The notes: generated by a model not told the origin, from the letters alone. A stretch of 64,000 nt of DNA from G965220305 sp965220305 (GCA_965220305.1 OZ244817.1:1798001-1862000), one strand, 5' to 3'. Numbered from the stretch's first letter, positions 1 through 8,007 are shown. Numbers and translations: made by a program.

Positions 1-867
1 CATTCGGATGAGCGTGGTCTCTACCAGGATACGGACCTAACCGGCCCCGGCTTATCGCAGGGAGAGAGCGGAAAACTTTGGCATGGCTACGATCCTGGGA
101 TTGCCGGTCGCTGCTGGTCCGTTCCCAGAACTGGCAAGTATGCATACTGGATTGATGGAAATGTCATACCAGGGTACAAAGACGTTGGTAGTGTATTGGC
201 ACGCCTGGATGCACTTGACCAAGCGAATATGCTCCACTACACCCCAAACGGGGCGGTTCCTAGACTGAAGCGTTATTTGGAAGCGAGCCCGGGTCAAGTT
301 CCAAGCAATAGCTGGGATGATGTCCCGCCAATAAACTCCCAAGCCAAAGAGCGCATAGGCTACCCGACGCAAAAGCCGTTAGCATTGCTAGAACGCATCA
401 TCAAGGCAAGCTCCAACGAGGGCGACATGGTGCTTGACCCCTTCTGCGGCTGCGCCACCGCCTGCGTCGCCGCTGAGAACCTGGGCCGCCAGTGGGTCGG
501 CATTGACCTTTCCCCCAAGGCGGTCGAACTGGTCAACCTGCGGCTTCAACAAACTATGGGCAGTTTGTTCCACAACCGCCTCGTGACGGCCCGGACGGAC
601 ATCCCCCAACGTACCGACATCGAGGCTCCCTTACCTTACCGCCAGAACAAGCACGTACTTTTCGGTCAGCAGGAAGGGCGTTGCAACGGCTGCAAGACCG
701 AGTTCCCCTTCCGGCAGTTTGAAGTTGACCACGTTATCCCACGGTCGCGGGGAGGGACTGACCACCTAGACAACCTCCAACTGCTCTGCGCCCACTGCAA
801 CCGCACCAAGGGCGACCGACCGCAGGAATACTTGGTTGCAAGGTTGCGGGAGTCGGGAATTTTGTAG
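1..867 (+). CDS. DNA methyltransferase (N4/N6 type) fused to C-terminal HNH nuclease, 5' truncated
   Basis: The reading frame is open from base 1, so the true start lies before the window; 288 codons are visible. The middle carries the methyltransferase C-terminal signature: YPTQKP, then a SAM-binding motif I-like DPFCGCATAC followed by GIDLS. The catalytic DPPY-type motif should lie upstream, which fits a beta-class order. The last ~70 residues form an HNH module: Cys-x2-Cys (CNGC), DHVIPRSRGG, then LLCAHCN and KGD, all zinc/catalytic positions present. The predicted role is sequence-specific adenine or N4-cytosine methylation with an attached nuclease of unknown use, possibly a one-chain restriction-modification enzyme (inference). 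The FxGxG loop is atypical (CGCAT). Convergent with the minus-strand genes that follow. Confidence 0.85.
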   Translation, partial: HSDERGLYQDTDLTGPGLSQGESGKLWHGYDPGIAGRCWSVPRTGKYAYWIDGNVIPGYKDVGSVLARLDALDQANMLHYTPNGAVPRLKRYLEASPGQVPSNSWDDVPPINSQAKERIGYPTQKPLALLERIIKASSNEGDMVLDPFCGCATACVAAENLGRQWVGIDLSPKAVELVNLRLQQTMGSLFHNRLVTARTDIPQRTDIEAPLPYRQNKHVLFGQQEGRCNGCKTEFPFRQFEVDHVIPRSRGGTDHLDNLQLLCAHCNRTKGDRPQEYLVARLRESGIL

Positions 868-888
868 AATAGAGGTATAATTCCGACC

Positions 889-942
889 TCACCTACTTTG
901 CCCGGCATAGTCGTCAATCGGCTTAAAGAAGGGGGGCTGGGC
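889..942 (-). pseudogene. Remnant 3' end of a DUF2283-type gene
   Basis: Read on the minus strand these 17 codons plus TGA give AQPPFFKPIDDYAGQSR, which resembles the C-terminus of the tandem DUF2283 protein at 1614-2045 (LAPFFDPTGHYAQRGK). The DNA is visibly similar too. It has no start of its own and sits just past the stop of the 956-1219 gene, so it looks like the leftover tail of another copy produced by duplication of this small cluster. Confidence 0.4.
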
Positions 943-955
943 ATTATACGCCCAG

Positions 956-1219
956 TTACGCAGACCCCAGACTCACCCCGTGTTTCGCCAGTATTGCGTC
1001 CACGAAGGGTTTGAGCACCGTCTCGGCGTGGTCAATCATCATCCCAACGACCTCGTTCTCGTTATCCTTGTCGTAAAAGATAGTGACCCCCTGGGCAATC
1101 TCTCTACCATCCATGAATGATTTGGTAGTTTGAATGAATAGCGTATCCGACACTAAATACGATACTATTGCCTTCTCCAAGGGTTCCAACCCCTGGTGGT
1201 TTACTGCCGGTTCTGCCAC
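956..1219 (-). CDS. DUF2283-like small protein (possible antitoxin)
   Basis: 87 residues. The core reads SDTLFIQ..., a variable stretch, then GVTIFYDKDNENEVVGMMI, matching the DUF2283 pattern (a beta-rich ~50-residue fold in which a [S/A]D-x-L-[Y/F]-I strand is followed by a VVGIEI-like strand). Its start lies 19 bp inside the 3' end of the upstream gene 1201-1548, implying translational coupling. DUF2283 genes often sit beside DUF4258 or RelE-like genes, which suggests an antitoxin-like partner role, but this is inference. I recognise no catalytic residues. Confidence 0.6.
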   Translation of the reverse strand: MAEPAVNHQGLEPLEKAIVSYLVSDTLFIQTTKSFMDGREIAQGVTIFYDKDNENEVVGMMIDHAETVLKPFVDAILAKHGVSLGSA

Positions 1220-1548
1220 GGTCTGCCTCCGTATTTGTCTTCTAATCTTCTGTCTTGGTAAGAGGTCAGATACAAACGAGAGTCGCCTGCGCCCACGAAT
1301 ACAATCTTAATCCATTGGCTGGCTTCTCTCACACGCCCGGCGAAGATTGTGCGTACTTCCCCGTTATCGGGGTTGACCTCCTCCCATTGGTCGTAAGGTT
1401 CTTTGATGACGCGCATTGTCCATTCCGCTGGAACATCAGCGTGACGGACTGTTGCACTTCCCCCGTGTCCTGGGACTTTGGGCAACTGACCGAATTCCCG
1501 GCGCAACCGGCGGTTTTCGCGCTCACGGTTCACGTCCATTCTGACCAC
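1201..1548 (-). CDS. Small DUF4258/RelE-like protein (possible toxin partner)
   Basis: Up to 115 residues. The GTG start is at 1548; an in-frame ATG at 1539 is equally plausible. The N-terminus is basic (RERENRRLRREF). The C-terminal 80 residues run W-x-R-V-I, E-P, a turn, R-T-I-F-A-G-R, W-I-K-I-V-F-V, then S-R-L-Y-L-T-S-Y-x-D-R-R. That strand pattern (conserved basic residues, final TSYxDRR) resembles DUF4258/phage-RelE-like small nucleases. It overlaps the downstream DUF2283-like gene by 19 bp, the same layout as the pair 2023-2367/1614-2045. Function is not established. Confidence 0.55.
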   Translation of the reverse strand: MVRMDVNRERENRRLRREFGQLPKVPGHGGSATVRHADVPAEWTMRVIKEPYDQWEEVNPDNGEVRTIFAGRVREASQWIKIVFVGAGDSRLYLTSYQDRRLEDKYGGRPWQNRQ

Positions 1549-1613
1549 CGGCCTTGTTTACGACAGCAACCAGACCCGTATCTATGGCTCACTTAGCAAT
1601 TGACACTTCAACC

Positions 1614-2045
1614 TCACTTACCCCGCTGGGCATAGTGGCCAGTCGGATCGAAGAAAGGGGCTAGGTGCTTTGCCGCGTTCCGAAGGGCAACGCCTATAAT
1701 GTTAAAGTCGTTTTCGTCCAGTTCGTCCAGTTCCCAATACGCCGTGAGATATTCTCCCGCCTGCGAAATCATTGCCGGGTCGCTGGTTACAGTCCCAAGG
1801 AACAGAGTGTCACTCTCTTTGTCATAGTGCGACAGAGGATGTTTTCTTTGGTATGGCACGAAGTGAGGGGCTAGATAAGAAGATGCGCCTATAACGATAA
1901 TGCCAACTACGTCGTGGTCGCCCTTGCATCCCGTTTCCACTACAACGTGCATCGTATCCTCCAGGCTCGATCCGGCTGAAGGCGTCCGGCCTGTTCTAAC
2001 GGTCACAATATCAGCTTCACGGTCATAGTGAACTTTCAGTGACAT
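1614..2045 (-). CDS. Tandem DUF2283 protein (two domains)
   Basis: 143 residues from the ATG at 2045 (MSLKVHYDREADIV). A longer frame upstream exists, but it overlaps the previous gene and lacks family similarity. Two DUF2283-like units are visible: residues ~3-60 (HYDREADIVTV... VVGIIVIGASSYLAPHF) and ~68-135 (HYDKESDTLFLG... FNIIGVALRNAAKHLAPFF). Both end in the same LAPxF motif. Single-domain DUF2283 proteins are the norm, so this looks like an internal duplication. It overlaps the upstream DUF4258-like gene by 23 bp and is probably its coupled partner. Confidence 0.65.
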   Translation of the reverse strand: MSLKVHYDREADIVTVRTGRTPSAGSSLEDTMHVVVETGCKGDHDVVGIIVIGASSYLAPHFVPYQRKHPLSHYDKESDTLFLGTVTSDPAMISQAGEYLTAYWELDELDENDFNIIGVALRNAAKHLAPFFDPTGHYAQRGK

Positions 2046-2367
2046 CCCTCGTCTCCATCTCTTGCAACTTACTGGAAAAGTAGCCCCAGTTGCCCCTGGC
2101 GAACTGTTTTGTTGCCTGTGAATCAGCAAAAGCGGTGTTAACCATTGTATCATCCATAGATACAGCTACTCTGACCACTTTCTTGAGGGCTGGAACAAAA
2201 GCATAGTAGACCCTACTTTGTCGGTTGTCCTGGTCGGTGAAAATACCTCTTAATGTCCAATTGTCGAGAACATAAGCCACCTCCTCTTTTGTTATCCCTA
2301 GATGTGGGTTGTCAATTATGTGGTGGGACAGAGTACGGGTCTTGCCGCCAGCGGTTACACTGTTCAT
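2023..2367 (-). CDS. DUF4258-like small protein (possible toxin)
   Basis: 114 residues from ATG, preceded by GGAGAGGTGT. The sequence starts with SHHIIDNPHLGITKEEVAYVLDN, the H-x-I-x(2)-P-x-L-x-I-T-x-E pattern of DUF4258-type proteins. Strands RVYYAFVPALKKVVRVAVS and a final VNTAFADS follow. Such proteins are RelE/BrnT-like in predicted fold and are often coupled to DUF2283 proteins, as here with a 23-bp overlap. A toxin role is an inference; the C-terminal 25 residues look unstructured. Confidence 0.55.
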   Translation of the reverse strand: MNSVTAGGKTRTLSHHIIDNPHLGITKEEVAYVLDNWTLRGIFTDQDNRQSRVYYAFVPALKKVVRVAVSMDDTMVNTAFADSQATKQFARGNWGYFSSKLQEMETRDVTESSL

Positions 2368-2452
2368 ACACCTCTCCGCTGACTGAACCCACGTCGGGCG
2401 TTCATCCTAATTCCCAAATCGAAAGCATAAGTCGTCAATAATTCCCCACCAA

Positions 2453-2485
2453 ATTAAAAGCCCTCCCCCGCAAATGGGGGAGGGC
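2453..2485 (-). terminator. Rho-independent terminator of the P450-ferredoxin operon
   Basis: On the minus strand a perfect 10-bp stem GCCCTCCCCC / GGGGGAGGGC with a 6-nt loop is followed by TTTTAAT. It lies 33 bp past the ferredoxin stop. Confidence 0.85.
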
Positions 2486-2517
2486 ATGTTGTTGCCACGC
2501 AGGAAGTCGGTGACGGT

Positions 2518-2748
2518 TTAGGGGAACAGTTGCTCCCCCGTTTCGGCGTCGGCCACGGTGATGGCGGTTACGGGGCAGTTCTCCGCCGCCTCCAATACCT
2601 GCTCCTCCGGGTCTCCCTCGGCGTTGACCACCGTGGACTGCCGGTCCTCGTTGAGGGCGAAGGTATGGGTGGCGAAGGTCTCGCACATGGCGTTGCCGAC
2701 GCAAATATTGAGGTCCACTGTTATTTTCAGCTTCCTAGGCATTGCCAT
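2518..2748 (-). CDS. 3Fe-4S ferredoxin, P450 electron donor
   Basis: 76 residues. The cluster ligands are visible as C-x5-C (CVGNAMC, residues ~16-22) and a distant CP (NCPVTAI, ~60). The second cysteine position of a 4Fe-4S motif is missing, so this is a [3Fe-4S] type, as in bacterial ferredoxins serving class I P450s. It begins 7 bp after the P450 stop at 2756 and is followed by a strong terminator, so it should pass electrons to that P450, and perhaps also to the paralogue at 4355-5581. No ferredoxin reductase gene is in the window. Confidence 0.9.
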   Translation of the reverse strand: MAMPRKLKITVDLNICVGNAMCETFATHTFALNEDRQSTVVNAEGDPEEQVLEAAENCPVTAITVADAETGEQLFP

Positions 2749-2755
2749 CCCTCCA

Positions 2756-3979
2756 TTACCAGGATACCGGCAAATTTACCAGGGAACGGAGCGAGATGCT
2801 GGGCGTGTATTCCAACTTCGACTCGTCAACTTCCAGGTTGAAGGACGGGAACCGCTCGGCCAGGGCCTTGAAAGCCTCCTGTCCCTCCAGTCGGGCCAGG
2901 GTGGCGCCCAGGCAGTGGTGGATGCCCGATCCGAAGGCCACGTGGGGGTTGGGGTAACGGTTGACGTCGAAGGTGTTGGCCTCGGGGAACATCTTGGGGT
3001 CCCGGTTGGCGGAGGTGATGAACCAGCGCACCCGGTCATCCTTGCGGATGGTCTTGCCGTTGAGCTCCACGTCCTCGCTGGCGATGCGTTGGATGGACTT
3101 AACCGGAGTGTCGTAGCGTAGGCACTCTTCGGTGGCGCGCACGGTGCGGCCTGCCGGGTCCTCCTTCAGCGCCTCCCACTGCTCCGGGTGGCGAATGAAG
3201 CTCAGGGCGCCGTTGCAGATGAGGTTGATGGTGGTCTCGTGCCCGGCGAAGAGCAGCAGGATGGCGTTGGCTATGACCTCTTGCCTGGTGTAGACGCCCT
3301 TCCTTTCACCATTAGCCAATACCGAGAGCAGGTCATCCTGGGGTTCGGCCACCCGCTCGTCCACCATGGGGGCCAGATACTCGGTCAGGTCCTTGATGCC
3401 CTGGGCGTAATACTGCATCCGGTCGCTGTCCCCCCGGTTGAGGAACAGCAGGTTCTTGGCCATCTCCCGGACCATGGGACGGTCTTCGCTGGGCAGGCCC
3501 AACATCTGGGCGATAACCAGCAGGGGCAGGGGCACCGCGAAGTCGTGCATCACGTCCATGCTGCCCTTGGCCTGGGCCTCGTTCAGCAGTTCGTTGATGG
3601 CCGACTGCACCAAGGGCCGCCACATCTCCATGGCCCTGGGGTTGAAGTAGCTGTGGACTACCATGCGTTCCTCGGCGTGTTGAGGCCGGTCATGCTGGAT
3701 GAACCGGTCGTTCTGCCAGTCACGGATGTAGTTGTACAGCTCCATGTCGTCTTCGTCGATGGAGGGGTAGGGAGGCCGGGGGTCCCGCTTGTAAAACTCG
3801 GAGGAGAATACCTCCGGGTGGCGGGCCACCCATACCAGGTGCTCAAAGCTGGAGACTATCCAGACCTCGTATTTTTCGTTCCAGTGGACCGGATCATCTT
3901 CCCGCAGTTGTCCAAAGTAAGTGTGGGGGTCGGAGATGACCTCCGGGGCGAATAGGTCTTCATTGATTGTCGTAACCAT
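2756..3979 (-). CDS. Cytochrome P450 (copy 1)
   Basis: 407 residues, normal length for a soluble bacterial P450. The I-helix motif FAGHETT (~residue 245) carries the acid-Thr pair for O2 activation. The K-helix ExxR is seen in EECLRYD, and the haem ligand loop FGSGIHHCLG places the axial Cys near residue 356. The start ATG at 3979 has GGGAGATATA upstream. It is co-transcribed with the downstream ferredoxin. The substrate cannot be told from sequence; bacterial families with HHCLG and FxSGIH often hydroxylate steroids, terpenes or alkyl chains. A close paralogue lies immediately upstream. Confidence 0.95.
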   Translation of the reverse strand: MVTTINEDLFAPEVISDPHTYFGQLREDDPVHWNEKYEVWIVSSFEHLVWVARHPEVFSSEFYKRDPRPPYPSIDEDDMELYNYIRDWQNDRFIQHDRPQHAEERMVVHSYFNPRAMEMWRPLVQSAINELLNEAQAKGSMDVMHDFAVPLPLLVIAQMLGLPSEDRPMVREMAKNLLFLNRGDSDRMQYYAQGIKDLTEYLAPMVDERVAEPQDDLLSVLANGERKGVYTRQEVIANAILLLFAGHETTINLICNGALSFIRHPEQWEALKEDPAGRTVRATEECLRYDTPVKSIQRIASEDVELNGKTIRKDDRVRWFITSANRDPKMFPEANTFDVNRYPNPHVAFGSGIHHCLGATLARLEGQEAFKALAERFPSFNLEVDESKLEYTPSISLRSLVNLPVSW

Positions 3980-4032
3980 TATATCTCCCGATGTGAGAGT
4001 TTTAAGCAGTGAAGTGGGGGGCGTTCTTCCGT

Positions 4033-4272
4033 TTATCCCACTACTAGCAGAGCGATTATTCCGGCGATGACTGCGCTAACGGTGGTCACCCACATGAGGG
4101 TAGTGCGAGTTTCCATGCCAGTCATGCGGGTCTCCATGCTGTTCATACGTTCAGACTGGGCAGAGACCTGTCCAGACAGGACGGATACCGTAACTTCCAC
4201 ATTGGTCATCCGCTCGGGCAGGCCCGATACCTCAGCTTCCAGCCGGTCCAAGCGCGGGTCTAGCGTTACCAT
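4033..4272 (-). CDS. Small coiled-coil, single-pass membrane protein
   Basis: 79 residues. Heptad-like repeats rich in Met/Glu/Arg (ERMNSMETRMTGMETR) form a coiled coil of ~45 residues, followed by one C-terminal hydrophobic segment (VSAVIAGIIALLVVG). The layout matches the protein at 29307-29579, so the genome has a family of such tail-anchored coiled-coil proteins. It sits between the two P450 genes on the same strand. I do not recognise a function. Confidence 0.6.
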   Translation of the reverse strand: MVTLDPRLDRLEAEVSGLPERMTNVEVTVSVLSGQVSAQSERMNSMETRMTGMETRTTLMWVTTVSAVIAGIIALLVVG

Positions 4273-4289
4273 AGCGTCTCCTGTTGGGC

Positions 4290-4352
4290 AGAGGATTCAC
4301 AGGAATAGACAGGGTGGAGGGTTTGTATCCTGTCTATCCCCTTGAATCCTCT
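4290..4352. repeat. Long imperfect inverted repeat between P450 copy 2 and the small coiled-coil gene
   Basis: Arms AGAGGATTCA...AATAGACAGG and CCTGTCTAT...TGAATCCTCT pair over about 20 bp around a 15-nt loop. There is no T-tract, so it may attenuate or stabilise the P450 transcript rather than end it. Confidence 0.5.
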
Positions 4353-4354
4353 TT

Positions 4355-5581
4355 CTAGTTCCAGGAGACGGGCAGTTCCTTGATGGAGCGGAAAGTGATG
4401 CTGGGCTGGTACTCCACCCGGTCTTCATTCATTTCCAGGTACATGCTGGGGAACCGCTCGGCCAGGGCCTTGAGGGCTTCCTGCCCCTCAAGGCGGGCCA
4501 GGGTGGCGCCCAAGCAGTGGTGGATGCCCGACCCAAAGGCGACGTGGGGGTTGGGGTAGCGGTCGATGTTGAAGGTCTCCGCATCGGGGAACATGGCCGG
4601 GTCCCGGTTGGCGGAGGTTATGAACCAGCGCATGCGCTCGTCCTTGCGAATCTGCTTGCCCTTCAACTCCACGTCCTCGCCGGCGATGCGCTGGATGGAG
4701 CGTACCGGGGGATCGTAGCGCAGGCATTCCTCGGTGGCCCGCACGGTCCGGCCCGCCGGATCTTCGGTGAAGAGCTTCCACTGGTCGGGGTGCCGCATGA
4801 AGTTCAGGGTGCCGTTGCAGATGAGGTTAATGGTGGTCTCGTGACCGGCCAGCAGCAGCAGGATGGCGTTGGCCACCACCTCTTCCCGGTTGAAGATGCC
4901 GTCCCGCTCGCCCTGGGCCAGAACGGAGAGCAGGTCATCACCCGGGTTCTTGACCCGCTCGCCGACGATGGGCCGCAGGTACTCCTGAAGGCCCTTGATG
5001 CCGTCGGTGAGGGGCTGCATCCGGTCCACCTCGCCACGGCCAATGAAGAGCAACTTTTCGGCCAGGGAGCGGATGAACTTGCGGTCCTGGTTGGGCATTC
5101 CCATCATCTGGGCGATGACCAGCAGGGGCAGGGGGACGGCGAAATCGGACATGGCGTCCATCCGGCCCATCTCCTGGCCCTCGTCCAGCAGTTCCTTGAC
5201 TGCGGCAACTACCATAGGACGCCACATTTCCATGGCCCGGGGGGAGAAGTAGGTGTGGACCGTGCGACGCATATCGGTGTGTTCCGGTCGGTCGTGCTGA
5301 ATGAACCAATCGGCGAAGAATTCCCGGATGTAGCCGTAGAGTCCCAAGTCCGATTCATCGATGGCGGGATAGGCAGGCCGGGGGTCCCGCTTCCAGACCT
5401 CGGAGGAGAAGAACTCCGGGCGCCGGGCCACCCACACCAAGTCTTCGTAGGTGCTGACCACCCAGAGCTCGTAAAGCTCATTCCAGTGGACCGGATCCTC
5501 CGCACGCATGTGGGCAAAGTAGGTATAGGGGTCGGCGACCACCTCCGGGGAAAATAGATCGTCGTTGATTGCCGTTACCAT
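4355..5581 (-). CDS. Cytochrome P450 (copy 2)
   Basis: 408 residues, strongly similar along its whole length to the P450 at 2756-3979 (MVTxIN, DPVHWNE, FSSE, RDPRP, PLPLLVIAQM and FGSGIHHCLG are shared). The I-helix is LAGHETT, ExxR is in EECLRYD, and Cys sits in the haem loop. The start has GGAGGAGGAACG just upstream. It has no ferredoxin of its own, so it may share the one at 2518-2748. Recent tandem duplication with divergence is the simplest history; the substrates may differ. Confidence 0.95.
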   Translation of the reverse strand: MVTAINDDLFSPEVVADPYTYFAHMRAEDPVHWNELYELWVVSTYEDLVWVARRPEFFSSEVWKRDPRPAYPAIDESDLGLYGYIREFFADWFIQHDRPEHTDMRRTVHTYFSPRAMEMWRPMVVAAVKELLDEGQEMGRMDAMSDFAVPLPLLVIAQMMGMPNQDRKFIRSLAEKLLFIGRGEVDRMQPLTDGIKGLQEYLRPIVGERVKNPGDDLLSVLAQGERDGIFNREEVVANAILLLLAGHETTINLICNGTLNFMRHPDQWKLFTEDPAGRTVRATEECLRYDPPVRSIQRIAGEDVELKGKQIRKDERMRWFITSANRDPAMFPDAETFNIDRYPNPHVAFGSGIHHCLGATLARLEGQEALKALAERFPSMYLEMNEDRVEYQPSITFRSIKELPVSWN

Positions 5582-5725
5582 CGTTCCTCCTCCCTGGCAA
5601 ATCTCTGGCGAATTGAGTCAATCGTAACCAGTATTTTATAGCCAAACCGTTTACACAGGCCTAGCTGTCCGCATTTTAGCAGCCTGCCCGGGCAAGGTCA
5701 ATTGGGCTGACGAGCCGGTCTGGCG

Positions 5726-6514
5726 TTAGCAGAATACTTGTGCTAAATACACTGCGCTGTATCCTTTCCAATTACCGAAGGATGCACCGATTCCGGTGCG
5801 GTCGTATCTTCGATCCAGTAGGTTGGCCCGGTGTCCCGGGCTGTCCATCCAGCTTTGAACGGCTGCGGCAGCTACCTTGTCCATGTCTCTGGTAGTAAGC
5901 TCGATAGCTATGTTTTCTGCGACACCGTAATGGCTCCCTTTCCAGCAACTGTAGCCTGATCTTTCAATGCGGTCTGACGGACCCAGACCCTCTGGAGTAT
6001 CATGGCTGAAGTACCCACGCTCAGTCATGTCTTCGCTGTGGGCTCGGGCAACCGCGCCCAGACGGTCGTCCCATCGTAATTGTGGAGAACTCCCGTTTCT
6101 GGCCCGTGCTGCATTGATGCCGGTGTGTATCTTGCGCTCCAACTCTGTCACATTGGCTGCTGTTTCTGCCCTTCGCCGAGCTTCGCGCTCTTCCTTTGGT
6201 TCGTACAATGATTTGGGCAACTTTTCCAGAACGTTTTGGGACCTTCCGGCCTCCTTCGGGTGTGTGGACGGTCCTGGAATCGGGGTTGGCTCGGGAGTGC
6301 TCGTAGCATTGATCGCAGCAAATGACTCGGGCACTCGTCCCGTTGGTGAACGCTGCTTCGCAGACTGCTCGGCTACATCCGGTTTAGGCACCCTTAATTC
6401 AACATCCGGGTTCTGATGCCAGTAGACACCGGCAGCTACCATCACGCCGATAAGGACAACTATGACTGTCGGCATCAGCCGACTTCTCCGTCTCCCACGG
6501 CGTCCTGGTGGCAT
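5726..6514 (-). CDS. CAP/SCP-domain (YkwD-like) membrane-anchored or secreted protein
   Basis: 262 residues. A basic N-terminus (RRGRRRSR) is followed by one hydrophobic segment (VIVVLIGVMVAAGVYW), a Pro/Thr-rich linker to ~residue 90, then a coiled stretch (EPKEEREARRRAE). The CAP domain occupies ~120-262: NAARARNGSSPQLRWDDRL, HSEDMTERGYFSHDTPEG, GVAENIA and QSWMDSPGHRANLLD, with the two conserved His and Glu. Two Cys (GYSCW and the final VFC) could form a disulphide. It would act outside the membrane; bacterial CAP proteins have no single known reaction. Confidence 0.9.
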   Translation of the reverse strand: MPPGRRGRRRSRLMPTVIVVLIGVMVAAGVYWHQNPDVELRVPKPDVAEQSAKQRSPTGRVPESFAAINATSTPEPTPIPGPSTHPKEAGRSQNVLEKLPKSLYEPKEEREARRRAETAANVTELERKIHTGINAARARNGSSPQLRWDDRLGAVARAHSEDMTERGYFSHDTPEGLGPSDRIERSGYSCWKGSHYGVAENIAIELTTRDMDKVAAAAVQSWMDSPGHRANLLDRRYDRTGIGASFGNWKGYSAVYLAQVFC

Positions 6515-6605
6515 GAGGAATACCTCTGGACCTACGAACTATGGGGGTGTGTGCGACTGACGTTACACCTACCCGACTCGTTGCTGTATCAGCTTCAGTT
6601 GGTGG

Positions 6606-7145
6606 TTATGTCTCGATCCAGCGATAATGCCCGCTGCCGGTGGCAAGTGCCAGGGCCCGGTAGACCGAGGCAAACTTTCTCTTGCGTCGCAATGCGACTT
6701 GGGTACGTATAAGGATTTGGTGCAGTACAAGCAGAACCGCGACCGCCATCACTGTGACCAGGCCGCCGTGCTTTGCCCCAACTAGGTCAGCCGTGCCATA
6801 GGGGATGTAGATGGCGATTGCCAGCATCACCGGCGGTGCCCAAAAGATAGACTTGCGGCGTTGGTAGGAGTAGCTGATAACTACCGCCAGCAAGCCTATG
6901 AGAGCCGGTCCTAAGGTAAGCGTAGCTGCCTGAAGGGGAGCAACTTCGTATAGGTATGCCCTTATCGGTGAGGCAAGCAATGCTATTGTGGAGATTCCGG
7001 TGTGAGTCCTCCCGGTGCCGTCCAACGTTACCCATGGCATCAGGAGTGCCGCTAAAGGCACCAGAGTTAGCGCGAAGAAAATAAGTCGGACAGCAAAAGT
7101 AGCGCTCTCGCGGCTCGGGGTGTGGTCGGCGTCGCTTGGCGGCAT
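6606..7145 (-). CDS. Four-helix membrane protein of unknown function
   Basis: 179 residues with four hydrophobic segments at about 20-42, 70-92, 98-118 and 126-146, a short acidic N-terminus and a basic C-terminal tail (ALRRKRKFASVYR). The ATG at 7145 is preceded by AGGAGAGGTCCCACC. It starts 18 bp after the end of the disrupted gene 7164-8007 and is probably in the same operon. I recognise no family. Confidence 0.65.
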   Translation of the reverse strand: MPPSDADHTPSRESATFAVRLIFFALTLVPLAALLMPWVTLDGTGRTHTGISTIALLASPIRAYLYEVAPLQAATLTLGPALIGLLAVVISYSYQRRKSIFWAPPVMLAIAIYIPYGTADLVGAKHGGLVTVMAVAVLLVLHQILIRTQVALRRKRKFASVYRALALATGSGHYRWIET

Positions 7146-7163
7146 GGTGGGACCTCTCCTGCG

Positions 7164-8007
7164 CTATCGCTTTACCTCAAAAGCAGAGCCCGTGGCTGCT
7201 TGGATGCTTTCGCTGGCAGCCTGGAAGTCGGCCAGTTGTCGGTTCAAGTCAACTATAGCCCTGGGCACTTCTTGGAACTGAGAGGGGTCGAACACGAAAT
7301 CGGCGCGCAAGCTCAGCTTCCTGAGATACGCATCCATGTCGTCCAACTGGATGCCGATTTGGGCAGCCGTATCCAGTGTGGCGTCGGCTTTATCCTCCCA
7401 CTGCTGGTATAGACCCATTTCCCATTCGTCTTCTTGGCGGGCCTTGGCTTGGTTGTCGGAGCCTCTAATTTGCTCGGTTATGGCCTGCTGCCTGGCAAAG
7501 TAATCTGAGGCACGGCTCTTGGCGTTGTTAATTGACGCTTCTAATTTGACGTAAGCGATCTTGGCCGCGTCGTAGCGGGGCTGCCACTCCACAAATAGCA
7601 CGTCAATATTGGTTATCTCGGCGATGTTGGTGGGAGTGCTTGACTGCGCCTAGGTCTCTGAAAGAGGGTTAGCAGTGCCATTGTTTCGACTCCCGTCGAT
7701 GTTGGCGAAGGACTTTGGCACGGTCTCATGGACTCCGGTGGGTTGGGGCCGAGTGCCGACCTGGTTGGCAGGCTGCCGCTGGTCTTGCAACTCGTTGGGA
7801 GGCTGTTGCTGGCTCGCACCTCCAAAGTTGCTAACGTCGGTCAGCGCTTCGCTCATGTTCACGGCTTGGGCTTGGGCTAATTCGTATGACTCTGATGCCT
7901 TGACGCCTTCGGTTTGCGTGATTTCTCCATAGGCTTGTGAGTCCTATGTAGAAAATGATGCCGGCTGCAACTCCGATCACAGTCAACTTCATGATGCTTC
8001 GAATCAT
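7164..8007 (-). pseudogene. Disrupted membrane-anchored/secreted helical protein (one frameshift, one in-frame amber)
   Basis: From the ATG at 8007 (RBS GGAGGAG) a hydrophobic segment LTVIGVAAGIIFYI is read. About 7940 the frame must shift by one base to continue as DSQAYGEITQTEG...SEALTDVSNFGGASQQQ. That frame then meets a single TAG at 7650-7652 and goes on in the same frame as AQSSTPTNIAEINTIDVLFVEWQPRYDAAKI to a proper stop at 7164. The C-terminal half is helical and charged (coiled-coil-like) with W-Q-P and Q-W-E-D motifs. The restored protein would be ~280 residues: membrane anchor or signal, Gln/Asn/Pro-rich linker, helical domain. No family recognised. Sequence error cannot be excluded. 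Confidence 0.6.

Noticed and set aside
2558..3121. Plus-strand frames opposite the P450 and ferredoxin
   Set aside because: Antisense shadows without RBS or family match.
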